Part shown: positions 49,820 to 58,581 of the stretch, one piece after another
How positions within the stretch are numbered: the stretch's first letter is position 1
How the letters are laid out: every line of letters begins with the position of its first letter
Notes under the pieces: model-generated
Told to the model about the DNA's origin: nothing
Seen by the model: only the letters and a program-made list of their open reading frames with translations
Database searches by the model: none
Program-made: the position numbers and the translations under genes
Assembly: GCF_000368925.1 (NCBI RefSeq)
Contig: NZ_KB849755.1
Span: 525,639-589,638 of the forward strand
Direction: 5' to 3'
DNA: 64,000 nt
Source of the DNA: Acinetobacter bereziniae LMG 1003 = CIP 70.12
GTDB taxonomy: Bacteria; Pseudomonadota; Gammaproteobacteria; Pseudomonadales; Moraxellaceae

Positions 49820-50980
49820 ATGTCTCATTCAGTTAACCTTCCAAGGATTATGGAAGTTGGAAAAAATGCCAGAGCGAAGCTCCCGGCGATTCTTGAAAGT
49901 TTAGGTGCAAAAAAGCCACTGATCATTACCGATAAAATGATGGTTACGTTGGGTTATATTCAACAGATTCAAAACATTCTTGAGACAGCAGGAATTGAGA
50001 GTGACTATTTTGATGAAACGATTCCTGAACCGACTGCAGGTTCAATCGAAGCTGGCGTTCATCATGTGCAAACTCATCAATACGATGCGATTATTGCAAT
50101 CGGTGGTGGTAGCCCAATTGACAGTGCAAAAGCGATCAGTATTTTGAGCAAACATGGTGGAAAAATTTCGGATTATAAATTTCCTCGTCAAGTCAATGAA
50201 ATGGGACTTCCAATTATTGCCATTCCCACAACAGCAGGAACAGGTTCGGAATGTACCCGTTTTACCATCATTACCAACGATCTCACCAGTGAAAAAATGC
50301 TCTGTGCAGGTTTAGGATTTCTCCCTGTTGCCGCCATCATTGACTATGAACTCACCATGTCCTTACCTGCTCGTACCACGGCAGATACTGGTATTGATGC
50401 ATTAACGCATGCGATTGAAGCCTATGTCAGTAAGAAAGCCGGACCATATAGTGATGCTCAAGCAATTGCAGCGATGAAACTCATCGGACCAAACTTGCAA
50501 GTTGTTTATCATCAGCCTGATCACGAACAAGCTCGTGAAAAAATGATGCTGGGCTCTACTTTTGCAGGCATTGCCTTTTCCAATGCTTCAGTCGCTTTAG
50601 TGCATGGAATGAGTCGTCCAATTGGTGCATTTTTCCATGTTCCACATGGCTTATCCAATGCCATGTTGCTGCCGATGATCACTGAATTTTCAATACAAGC
50701 TGCACCTGAACGCTATGCAGAATGCGCTAAAGCAATGGGCTGCGCACATCTTGATGATTCAAATGACGTGGCAAATCAAAAACTAATTAATACTTTAATC
50801 GAAATCAATCGCGATCTCAAAGTGCCGACTTTGGCGGAGTTTGGTGTAGACAAACAATATTTCGATGAGGTAGTGCAAACCATGGCAGAGCAAGCGCTGG
50901 CATCTGGTTCACCATCCAACAACCCTATTGTTCCTACAGTTGAACAAATGGTCTCGCTCTACCAAAAACTTTGGTCATGA
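49820..50980 (+). CDS. Iron-containing alcohol dehydrogenase
   Basis: 386 residues from the ATG at 49820, with AAGGA upstream; the longer frame back to 49673 would overlap the permease gene and has no site. Family PF00465: NAD-binding GGGSPIDSAKAI, then TTAGTGSECT. Metal ligands fit the pattern D-H-H-H with DALTHAIEAYVS, VHGMSRPIGAFFHVPHGLSNAMLLP. It oxidises an alcohol group to an aldehyde, here probably a hydroxy acid to its semialdehyde, which MmsA then converts. 32 bp separates it from the permease stop. Confidence 0.87.
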   Translation: MSHSVNLPRIMEVGKNARAKLPAILESLGAKKPLIITDKMMVTLGYIQQIQNILETAGIESDYFDETIPEPTAGSIEAGVHHVQTHQYDAIIAIGGGSPIDSAKAISILSKHGGKISDYKFPRQVNEMGLPIIAIPTTAGTGSECTRFTIITNDLTSEKMLCAGLGFLPVAAIIDYELTMSLPARTTADTGIDALTHAIEAYVSKKAGPYSDAQAIAAMKLIGPNLQVVYHQPDHEQAREKMMLGSTFAGIAFSNASVALVHGMSRPIGAFFHVPHGLSNAMLLPMITEFSIQAAPERYAECAKAMGCAHLDDSNDVANQKLINTLIEINRDLKVPTLAEFGVDKQYFDEVVQTMAEQALASGSPSNNPIVPTVEQMVSLYQKLWS

Positions 50981-51026
50981 CTGAACACCCTTTTACTATT
51001 TTTTATCACAATGAGGATATCCCAAC

Positions 51027-52523
51027 ATGGAATTAATCGGACATTTTATTAACGGTGCTTTAAATAATGAACACAGCAGAACTCAAGCTGTTTTCAATCC
51101 ATCACTCGGTACGCAAACAAAAGAAGTGGCATTAGCGACCAAAGCTACAGTTGAAGAGGCTATTGCTGCTGCTGAAGCTGCATTTCCTGAATGGCGTAAC
51201 ACCCCTGTGATCAAACGTGCTCGTGTCATGTTCAAATTCAAAGAGTTGCTTGAACAAAATGCTGAAAAAATTTGCCAATTGATTGGTGAAGAGCACGGAA
51301 AAATAGTACACGATGCAGCAGGAGAATTACAGCGCGGTATTGAAAATGTCGAGTATGCCTGTAGCGCACCAGAGTTTTTAAAAGGTGAATTTAGTAAAAA
51401 TGTAGGACCTTCAATTGATTCATGGAGCGAATTTCAACCTTTAGGTGTGGTTGCAGGGATTACGCCTTTTAACTTTCCTGTGATGGTGCCTTTGTGGATG
51501 TTCCCGATGGCGATTGTCTGCGGAAATACCTTTGTCTTAAAACCGTCTGAACGTGACCCATCTTCGACCTTATATATTGCACAATTACTCAAAGAAGCTG
51601 GACTACCTGATGGTGTACTCAATGTGGTCAATGGTGATAAAGAAGCAGTGGATACTTTACTGCATGATACACGTATCCAAGCTGTGAGTTTTGTGGGCTC
51701 AACACCAATTGCAGAATATATTTATAAAACCGCAACAGCGGCAGGTAAACGTTGCCAAGCATTGGGCGGCGCCAAAAACCATGCCATCGTTATGCCAGAT
51801 GCAGATATTGATAATGTCGTAAACTCATTACTTGGTGCGGCTTTTGGTTCATCAGGTGAACGCTGTATGGCATTATCTGTAGCGGTTGCTGTAGGAGATG
51901 AGATTGCAGATCAAATGATTTCAAAGCTCTCTAATGAAATCGGTACATTGAAATATGGTCCATACTCCGACAAAAACAATGACTTTGGTCCCGTCATTAC
52001 TGCACAACATAAAGCAAAGGTTGAGGGTTATATCAGTAGCGCAGAACAGCAAGGTGCAAAAATTGTTGTTGATGGTCGAAATGCAGCACCAGTTGGCTAT
52101 GAAAATGGTTTTTATGTTGGTGCAACATTAATCGACCAAGTTCAGCCCAATATGACCAGTTATAAAGAAGAGATCTTTGGTCCAGTACTGCAAGTCATTC
52201 GTGTAAAAACCATGCAAGAAGCCATGAATCTGATTGATGATCATGAGTATGGCAACGGAACGTGTATCTATACTCGTGATGGTGAAGCTGCCCGCTATTT
52301 TAGTGATCACATCAAAGTCGGTATGGTGGGTATTAATATTCCGCTTCCAGTTCCTGTGGCTTATCATAGTTTTGGCGGATGGAAACGTTCATTATTTGGT
52401 GATTTAAATGCATATGGTCCAGATGGTGCTCGCTTCTACACACGTAGAAAAACCATTACTCAACGTTGGCCAAGCACCAATGTCCGTGAAGGCGCACAGT
52501 TTGCTATGCCGACATTAAATTAA
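51027..52523 (+). CDS. mmsA: CoA-acylating (methyl)malonate-semialdehyde dehydrogenase
   Basis: 498 residues with the features that separate MmsA from other ALDHs: VVAGITPFNFPVMVPLWMFPMAIVCGNTFVLKPSE, GGAKNHAIVMPDAD in place of ELGGK..., and the catalytic Cys in GSSGERCMALS. The C-terminus has YHSFGGWKRSLFGD. The enzyme decarboxylates and converts a (methyl)malonate semialdehyde to acetyl- or propionyl-CoA. Following an alcohol dehydrogenase and permease, it fits use of 3-hydroxypropionate or 3-hydroxyisobutyrate. A repeat element is inserted 3 bp after its stop. Confidence 0.9.
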   Translation: MELIGHFINGALNNEHSRTQAVFNPSLGTQTKEVALATKATVEEAIAAAEAAFPEWRNTPVIKRARVMFKFKELLEQNAEKICQLIGEEHGKIVHDAAGELQRGIENVEYACSAPEFLKGEFSKNVGPSIDSWSEFQPLGVVAGITPFNFPVMVPLWMFPMAIVCGNTFVLKPSERDPSSTLYIAQLLKEAGLPDGVLNVVNGDKEAVDTLLHDTRIQAVSFVGSTPIAEYIYKTATAAGKRCQALGGAKNHAIVMPDADIDNVVNSLLGAAFGSSGERCMALSVAVAVGDEIADQMISKLSNEIGTLKYGPYSDKNNDFGPVITAQHKAKVEGYISSAEQQGAKIVVDGRNAAPVGYENGFYVGATLIDQVQPNMTSYKEEIFGPVLQVIRVKTMQEAMNLIDDHEYGNGTCIYTRDGEAARYFSDHIKVGMVGINIPLPVPVAYHSFGGWKRSLFGDLNAYGPDGARFYTRRKTITQRWPSTNVREGAQFAMPTLN

Positions 52524-52532
52524 TCCTATTAA

Positions 52533-52840
52533 CTGATGTTACGCACTTGATTTAAATTAAGTAGGTGAAAAAGAAAAAGCTAAATTTACACGACGGAGTC
52601 TTACATCCAAAGTTTAAATTTATGGAATAGCCTTCGGCTCGAGGTACTTTTGTTTTGTCAAAAGTACCCAAAACCATTGTCATCCGCAGAACTCGTTCAC
52701 TATCGTCAAAATATTCAAAGTTTCGCAGAAACTTTACTTATTAGAAGGAGTCCTGCCTCAAGCAATTGCGGATGACGTTTTCGCGTATCCATATTCTTCT
52801 AGCTCCAAAATTTAATTTTAGAGTTACTGCGTAACATCAG
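52533..52840 (-). mobile_element. 308-bp MITE-like repeat (copy C) with 13-bp TIRs and 7-bp TSD
   Basis: The ends are CTGATGTTACGCA (52533-52545) and TGCGTAACATCAG (52828-52840), flanked by CTATTAA at 52526-52532 and 52841-52847. It is in inverted orientation to copy B. The middle differs: instead of the GCAGCG and GGAGC stems it has GGTACTTTTG/CAAAAGTACC. The insertion separates mmsA from its terminator at 52861. Confidence 0.85.
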
Positions 52841-52860
52841 CTATTAACTTTGTTTTAACA

Positions 52861-52887
52861 AAAGCAGGCTTTATCGCCTGCTTTTTT
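52861..52887. terminator. Terminator shared by the mmsA operon and the IclR gene
   Basis: AAAGCAGGC and GCCTGCTTTTTT around a 6-nt loop form a classical terminator on the plus strand. On the minus strand the hairpin overlaps the end of the IclR gene. Copy C now lies between mmsA and this site. Confidence 0.8.
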
Positions 52888-53638
52888 ATGCAACTTCAAT
52901 TAATTTATTTAAATCTTGCGCCGCTTGACGTAGTAAAGGTTCAAACTGCAACAGATCTTCAAGCGATTTTCGGATGGTTGGTGCATGTACATATAAGCAG
53001 GCAATAATCGTATCACCACGCTGAATCGGTACTGAACATGCCACCATACCCGAAATAAATTCCTCATTGTCTGTTCCAATTTTATTTAAATAAATCTGGT
53101 CTAAATTTTCTTCAAGTAATACTGGGTCAGTAATGGTATTTCGAGTGAGTTGCGTAATCGGTAAATGCTCTAAAATACTTTTTCTACGTTGACTGGGTTG
53201 AAAACTTAAAAAAAGTTTTCCACTTGAACTACACCATAAAGGAACAGTTGAACCGACAGGTAAATACACCTGCAATGGCCAGTTGGCTTGTACTCGGTCG
53301 GTATATAACATTTGATTATTATTTAGGATGGCAATGCCACAAGTCTCATTAATTTGGTCTGAGAGTTTTTGTAATATCGCCAATCGTTCCATTTTTCGCG
53401 GCTCTTGCTCCCAAGAACTTAGCAGCAATTTATAGGTTCGATCACCCAAGATATATCCACCATACATATCCGTTTTAACGAATTTTTCTTGTTCCAGTGT
53501 CTGTAGTAAGCGATGAATACTGGGTTTTGGTATATCCAGTTCAACGGAAAGATCGAGGGGTGTTGGTGGATGTTTTGCTGTTGATATGGCTTCAATAATG
53601 TCTAAAACGCGTGTAATTGATGAACCTTTTTTATTCAT
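52886..53638 (-). CDS. IclR-family regulator of the GntP/MmsA operon
   Basis: 250 residues. N-terminal winged helix: SSITRVLDIIEAISTAKHPPTPLDLSVELDIPKPSIHRLLQTLE, then FVKTDMYGGYILG. The C-terminal sensor has AILNNNQMLYTDRV, VPLWCSSSGKLFLSFQPSQ and SGMVACSVPIQRG. It is convergent with the hydroxy-acid operon and the only regulator close to it. The palindrome at 48347 is the proposed target. The effector is probably the transported hydroxy acid or its semialdehyde. Confidence 0.86.
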   Translation of the reverse strand: MNKKGSSITRVLDIIEAISTAKHPPTPLDLSVELDIPKPSIHRLLQTLEQEKFVKTDMYGGYILGDRTYKLLLSSWEQEPRKMERLAILQKLSDQINETCGIAILNNNQMLYTDRVQANWPLQVYLPVGSTVPLWCSSSGKLFLSFQPSQRRKSILEHLPITQLTRNTITDPVLLEENLDQIYLNKIGTDNEEFISGMVACSVPIQRGDTIIACLYVHAPTIRKSLEDLLQFEPLLRQAAQDLNKLIEVA

Positions 53639-54204
53639 TCTGATGTTCCCAACAATTCAATCTGGTCAGTCTATGTTCTGCACTTTGTTTATCATAACAG
53701 ATTGTATCTGATAAATAATAATTGAGGTTTTATCAATAATTCCAAAGATAGACATCAACCGCCTTATAGACGACTTATATTTAATATTTGGGGCTGTACT
53801 TGATAAGGTTTTTCTGAAAGTAAACCCTGAAAGGTCATACATAATCATTTCAAACAAGATGGATTCTAATGAGGATTCAGTAACTTACATGAATCCACCT
53901 CAAAAGCATTATTCAAGATCAATGCGTATTGGCATTCAACAATAATGAAAGTGAAAAGATTTTAGTTTGAATCCGTTCCCTCCCTACAAGCATCATTTGA
54001 TTGACGAAACAACTTGCTTTTATTGCGTCATCATCATCGTTCATTTTTTAATTTTGACGACACCATATGAAGACATCATCGTTAAATTACAATTTAGTCA
54101 TTTTTAAGAAATTTTAAACATAGAAATAAAAGTGTCATGATCCGTGGCTAGACTCAAATTGAACAAAAAAAAGCCATTATTATTATTCAAAGGGTGTTTG
54201 ATCT
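53639..54204. other. Intergenic region with an IS-end relic and direct repeats
   Basis: 566 bp without a supported gene. GGGGCTGTACTTGATAAGG at 53791 resembles the palindrome arms at 5463 and may be a solo IS end. Nearer the phosphatase gene CATCATCGTT occurs at 54032 and 54074, 42 bp apart, each followed by a similar AT-rich run. A convincing Pho box is not visible. Confidence 0.45.
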
Positions 54205-55794
54205 ATGTTCTTTCTAAAAACAACCAAGAGGAAAAAACTTCTCGCATTCAGCTTGTTAGCAATCCTCGGCGGTACAACCATTACAGCTTGCTCGGACAAT
54301 GACAAAGATAATCCGCAAGTGGTTACACCAGTAAAACCAACGACGAAGAATGTCATTTTCTTCTTGGGTGATGGGATGGGCATCACCACCTTAACCGCTG
54401 CACGCATCTATTCAGTGGGAGAAGATGGCGATTTAACCATTGATCGCTTACCAGAATCAGCTTTTGTACGGACCTTTTCTGAAGATGGTCAAGTCACAGA
54501 CAGCGCTCCATCTATGGCTGCATATATGACTGGCGTGAAAATGAAAAACGAAGTTATTTCTATGCAAACAGGAACTGTTGCGACACCACCCAATAGCAAT
54601 GGAACAAGTAACTGCGACAGTGCTGCCGACAATAAAGATAAAAAACCAGCAGAAACCCTACTTGAACTTGCCAAGTCAAAAGGAATGGGAACAGGCATTG
54701 TTACCACAACACGTGTTACTCATGCTACGCCTGCAACCACATATGCTCATGTTTGTCACCGTGATGCAGAAAACGATATTGCAGCACAACTGGTTCCAGG
54801 GGGCAAAGGCACAGGTTATGCAGCATATAACACTAAGCTCAAAGATGGTGTCGATGTCATTTTGGGTGGTGGTTTAAGACAATTTAAACCTACCTCTGCG
54901 GGTGGAAAACGTGCCGATGGTCGTGATCTTATTCAGGAAATGCAAAAGCAAGGTTATAACTTTGTTGCAAATGGAACTGATTTTGCAAAAGTCGATCCAA
55001 GCAAAACTCAAAAACTTTTAGGCTTATTTAATTCTAGTCATCTCAATTATGACCTTGATCGATTGAATAAAAAAATTGATGAACCGAGTCTTGCCGACCT
55101 TACCAGCAAAGCGATTGATGTACTACAAGCTAAAAATAAAAGCTTTTTCTTGATGGTAGAAGGTGGACGTATTGACCATGCACTCCATGACACCAATGCA
55201 AAACGAGGGCTTCAAGACACTGTGGCATTTGACAATGCAATTAAAACTGCAATTGAAAAAATGAAAAAAACAGACCCTGAACTCAAAAATACATTGATCG
55301 TCGTCACTGCTGACCATGACCATACAATGGTTCTGAATGGCTATGCAAAGCGTACAGGGAAATATGTTAAAGGTGGAGAAACCAGTGTTCTTGGACTGGT
55401 TAAAAACTATAACGGTGAAGGTGTAGCAAAAGATATTAACGGAAATCCGTATGCCATTATCGGATTTGGTACAGGTAAAAAACGCCTTGATTTTGATCGT
55501 AAAGAACCACGTGGTGCGCTCGTCGACAACGATATTTGTAATCCAGTCAAAGGACCTGTTGGAAATTATAAAGACAGTCTCGGTACAGACATCAGTACTG
55601 TTGGTTGGTGTACAGGGGTTGCCTCAGATGACTTTCAACAAGAAGCCGTCGTTCAAACAGGTTTTGCTGATGACGAAACACATGGAGGAACAGATGTATT
55701 TTTAGGTGCAATAGGAGCTGGATCTGAAAACTTTTACGGCAGCCTTGAAAATACTGAAGTGTTTCAACGTATTCGAAAAGCCATTGGTCTATAA
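54205..55794 (+). CDS. phoA: PhoA-family alkaline phosphatase, lipoprotein form
   Basis: 529 residues. The signal LLAFSLLAILGGTTITAC ends in a lipobox-like ITAC (Cys29), followed by SDNDKDNP, suggesting lipid anchoring. The catalytic domain starts KNVIFFLGDGMGITTLTAARIY, with the phosphorylated Ser100 in VTDSAPSMAAYMTG, metal-binding VEGGRIDHALHDTN and VTADHDHT, and the final His in ADDETHGGTDV. It releases phosphate from organic esters outside the inner membrane. Its ATG has no typical ribosome-binding site. It is followed by a second phosphatase after 15 bp. Confidence 0.9.
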   Translation: MFFLKTTKRKKLLAFSLLAILGGTTITACSDNDKDNPQVVTPVKPTTKNVIFFLGDGMGITTLTAARIYSVGEDGDLTIDRLPESAFVRTFSEDGQVTDSAPSMAAYMTGVKMKNEVISMQTGTVATPPNSNGTSNCDSAADNKDKKPAETLLELAKSKGMGTGIVTTTRVTHATPATTYAHVCHRDAENDIAAQLVPGGKGTGYAAYNTKLKDGVDVILGGGLRQFKPTSAGGKRADGRDLIQEMQKQGYNFVANGTDFAKVDPSKTQKLLGLFNSSHLNYDLDRLNKKIDEPSLADLTSKAIDVLQAKNKSFFLMVEGGRIDHALHDTNAKRGLQDTVAFDNAIKTAIEKMKKTDPELKNTLIVVTADHDHTMVLNGYAKRTGKYVKGGETSVLGLVKNYNGEGVAKDINGNPYAIIGFGTGKKRLDFDRKEPRGALVDNDICNPVKGPVGNYKDSLGTDISTVGWCTGVASDDFQQEAVVQTGFADDETHGGTDVFLGAIGAGSENFYGSLENTEVFQRIRKAIGL

Positions 55795-55809
55795 ACAAGG
55801 AATATAACC

Positions 55810-57339
55810 ATGTCAAAAAATATAAAACGAGACAAAATCAACCTTGGGGCGTCCATCATTGCTGCCACATTATTACTGAGTAGTATGTCTGTTCAAGCAG
55901 CGGGTGAAGCCAAAAATGTGATTTTCTTTCTAGGTGATGGTATGGGACCAACCGTGGTCACTGCCAGTCGAATATATGCTTATGGTGAATCAGGTAAACT
56001 CACCATGGATACATTTAGCCGTGCTGTGCGTATCAAAACCTTTTCTGAAGATGGACAAACGACGGATAGCGCACCTTCAATGGCAGCCTACATGACAGGA
56101 CAGAAAACCCGTAATGAAGTGATTGGGATGAGTCCTGGTACAGTAGCCGTTGAACCAGCAGCAGGTAAAGCACCTGATGGGACAAGCGTTCGGAATGCTG
56201 TAAATCGTTGTCCAGAACCTGGTTCAAGCACTGCGGCAGGTACAGCTGCAATGACAATTCTTGAATTGGCAAAAGCCAAAGGCAAAAAAGTTGGGGCAAT
56301 CACCACAACTGAACTGACCCATGCAACCCCTGCTGCAACTTTTGCACATGTATGTAATCGAAATGCCCAATTTGAAATTGCCCGTCAAATTATTCCTGGT
56401 GGGGCTGGCTACAACAGCAAACTACTTGATGGTGTGGATGTATTGATGGGCGGTGGTCGTAATCACTTTACCCCATACAGCCCTAGCAATAGCAGAGGGC
56501 GTATTGATGGACGTAATTTATTAAGTGAACTGTCGGCAAAAGGTTATACCGTTGGTGCAAACAAAGCCGAAATGCAATCTGCGCCACTCAACAAAAAATA
56601 TATTGGTCTTTATACGGCAACCTCTCACCTTGCCTATGATCTGGATCGCTTGAATGGTAAGGCACCAGATCAACCTAGTCTTGCAGAAATGACCGTAAAA
56701 TCACTTGAGATGCTACAGGCACAAAGTGGCGACAAGGGTTATTTTTTGATGGTCGAAGGCGGTCGTATTGACCATGCCCTGCATGGCACTAATGCCAAAC
56801 GTTCACTACAAGACACTATCGCCTTTGATAATGCGATCAAAGCCGCTTTAGACAAAGTGAAACAAACTGATCCTGATCTCAAAAACACCTTAATCGTGGT
56901 CACAGCAGACCATGACCATACCCTAACCTTTAATGGCTACAACGCCCGTACAGGAAAAACTACAACGACTAATCCGGGGATTTTAGGCTTAAGTTATTTA
57001 TATGCTGTTGCCAACACAGCTGCCGCACCAAATCGCATTTTGGCGGATGGAAAACCACATGCTCCTGCCCTTGATGTAAATGGCAATAATGGATCAGTAC
57101 TGGTATTTGGTAATGGTGGTGGTCCTCGTCCGACTTCTCGTGTCAACATTTCTGAACAAGATGCTGCTTCTGATGATTATCTACAAGAAGTTGGGATTCG
57201 CATGGGTGCACCTGGTTCTGAAACCCATGGTGGTGGTGATGTCATGCTATATGCAGAGGGTGCAGGTTCATCGATATTTAAAGGAACACGTGATAACACT
57301 TGGGTCTTTAGCAAATTAAAAGAAGCTTTTGGGTTCTAA
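55810..57339 (+). CDS. phoA: PhoA-family alkaline phosphatase, periplasmic form
   Basis: 509 residues with a Sec signal (SIIAATLLLSSMSVQA) and no lipobox Cys. Active-site parts are NVIFFLGDGMGPTVVTASRIY, Ser87 in TTDSAPSMAAYMTG, VEGGRIDHALHGTN, VTADHDHT and SETHGGGDV. It aligns throughout with the upstream protein, so the pair is a tandem duplication whose products differ in location. AGGA precedes the start. A terminator follows at 57355. Confidence 0.9.
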   Translation: MSKNIKRDKINLGASIIAATLLLSSMSVQAAGEAKNVIFFLGDGMGPTVVTASRIYAYGESGKLTMDTFSRAVRIKTFSEDGQTTDSAPSMAAYMTGQKTRNEVIGMSPGTVAVEPAAGKAPDGTSVRNAVNRCPEPGSSTAAGTAAMTILELAKAKGKKVGAITTTELTHATPAATFAHVCNRNAQFEIARQIIPGGAGYNSKLLDGVDVLMGGGRNHFTPYSPSNSRGRIDGRNLLSELSAKGYTVGANKAEMQSAPLNKKYIGLYTATSHLAYDLDRLNGKAPDQPSLAEMTVKSLEMLQAQSGDKGYFLMVEGGRIDHALHGTNAKRSLQDTIAFDNAIKAALDKVKQTDPDLKNTLIVVTADHDHTLTFNGYNARTGKTTTTNPGILGLSYLYAVANTAAAPNRILADGKPHAPALDVNGNNGSVLVFGNGGGPRPTSRVNISEQDAASDDYLQEVGIRMGAPGSETHGGGDVMLYAEGAGSSIFKGTRDNTWVFSKLKEAFGF

Positions 57340-57354
57340 ATTTTGATCTATTTA

Positions 57355-57387
57355 AAACCTCAGCGAGGTGTATCTAGCTGAGGTTTT
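57355..57387 (+). terminator. Terminator-like hairpin after the second phosphatase
   Basis: AAACCTCAGC pairs with GCTGAGGTTT around a 12-nt loop, with TTTTCTT following. The next gene starts 22 bp later, so partial readthrough is likely. Confidence 0.8.
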
Positions 57388-57408
57388 CTTGCTTATACAG
57401 GGTTATTT

Positions 57409-58065
57409 ATGCGTTTCATTATCACTGTTTTACTTATCTTCTTCATCCATACTGTTCAAGCCGCACCAGTGCTTAAAGCGACCATTAGCCGAGAGTCTCA
57501 AGTGATTGGCAATGATGGTGTTACCCACACTTCAGTATTTCAAGAACACATGTATCGTGATCAAAATAATGTTTGGCTTGAGCGAGTGCTTCCAAAACAT
57601 CATCAACATTCAACCAATGCTAAAAATAAACCCAGCCATAAACACCTAGATTTATCTGAAACGGCACAACATTATTTTCTCGACAATAAAAAATCAACAC
57701 GACTCAATTTGGTTTTGCCTGAGGATAAAACTGTCATTCATTTACAAACTGTAGATATTGAAATGCTGGGTTTGACCAACTGCTGGACTTGTGTCTTTTC
57801 CATTTTTGATTCCCGATCAGTGAAAAAAATGAAAATCACTCAACAAGGTAATGGCTATACATGGTATGAGAGCCAAAATGCAAAAAATAAGATTAAAGTA
57901 AAATGGGACAATAAAAATAATTTAGCGCTGATCATCGATATTCGCAGCTTAAATGGGCAAAGTTACAGCTTGACCAAAACCCACATCCAACAAGTGAATA
58001 TTACGCCACCATGGACTCAATATGGAAAATTCATCTCGAAAGAATATGCAGATTTTGGGGATTGA
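57409..58065 (+). CDS. Secreted protein of unknown function next to the phosphatases
   Basis: 218 residues with a Sec signal (MRFIITVLLIFFIHTVQA). The mature part is basic, with His-rich stretches (KHHQHSTN, KPSHKHLD) and a NCWTCVF pair of cysteines (about residue 120), suggesting metal or redox binding. It has no recognisable catalytic motif. It follows the phosphatases on the same strand, with a terminator between, and probably belongs to the same response. I do not recognise a family. Confidence 0.65.
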   Translation: MRFIITVLLIFFIHTVQAAPVLKATISRESQVIGNDGVTHTSVFQEHMYRDQNNVWLERVLPKHHQHSTNAKNKPSHKHLDLSETAQHYFLDNKKSTRLNLVLPEDKTVIHLQTVDIEMLGLTNCWTCVFSIFDSRSVKKMKITQQGNGYTWYESQNAKNKIKVKWDNKNNLALIIDIRSLNGQSYSLTKTHIQQVNITPPWTQYGKFISKEYADFGD

Positions 58066-58160
58066 TTTTGGCTAAAGCATAGATTCAATAAACTTAACGA
58101 GATAAATAGCTTAGCTCGAATTATTCTCAAACCTACAAAACTGTACACACTATCCTTACT

Positions 58161-58517
58161 TTAAAAATTTAAATTTACCGCAAGCAATGCCAATAGCGCT
58201 GGGATTGCTTGTATATAGATAATTTTTTTACTGGCAGTCAGTCCACCATAAATACCTGCTACCAATACACAAGCGAGAAAGAAATTCGCCAACGCAGTTG
58301 CATAGATTTCAGGTGCACATAAAGACCAAAATAAACCAGCAGCGAGAAAACCATTATACAGACCTTGATTTTGCGCCATCACTTTGGTCAGTTGTGCTTT
58401 CTCTAAAGTATTGCCAAATGCTTTTAACCCATAAGCTTTATCCCATAAAAACATTTCTAACACGAGAATATACACATGCAACAGTGCAATTAAACCGACT
58501 AAAATTTGTCCAACCAT
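58161..58517 (-). CDS. DUF1304 membrane protein
   Basis: 118 residues with four membrane segments and the family features MFLWDKAYGLKAFG, MAQNQGLYNGFLAAGLFW and VAGIYGGLTASKKIIYIQAIPALLALLAV. DUF1304 proteins are small inner-membrane proteins of unknown role, often near oxidoreductase or stress genes. It lies 64 bp downstream of the quinone-oxidoreductase-like gene and is probably the last gene of that operon. AAGGAAA precedes the ATG. Confidence 0.85.
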   Translation of the reverse strand: MVGQILVGLIALLHVYILVLEMFLWDKAYGLKAFGNTLEKAQLTKVMAQNQGLYNGFLAAGLFWSLCAPEIYATALANFFLACVLVAGIYGGLTASKKIIYIQAIPALLALLAVNLNF

Positions 58518-58581
58518 TTTTTTTCCTTATTTTTAAATATGGTAATAGATCAGCACTACTGCCGATCTATGTCAGATACGA

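Noticed and set aside
53666..53857. 63-codon frame as a transposase fragment
   Set aside because: It overlaps the IS-end-like sequence but shows no transposase motif and has no ribosome-binding site.
54010..54140. Pho box before the alkaline phosphatase genes
   Set aside because: Single GTCAT-like words occur (54025, 54095, 54132) but not with the 11-bp period required, so I do not call a site.
54205..57339. One of the two phosphatases being inactive
   Set aside because: Both retain the active Ser, the metal-binding Asp/His motifs and the final His, so neither looks degenerate.
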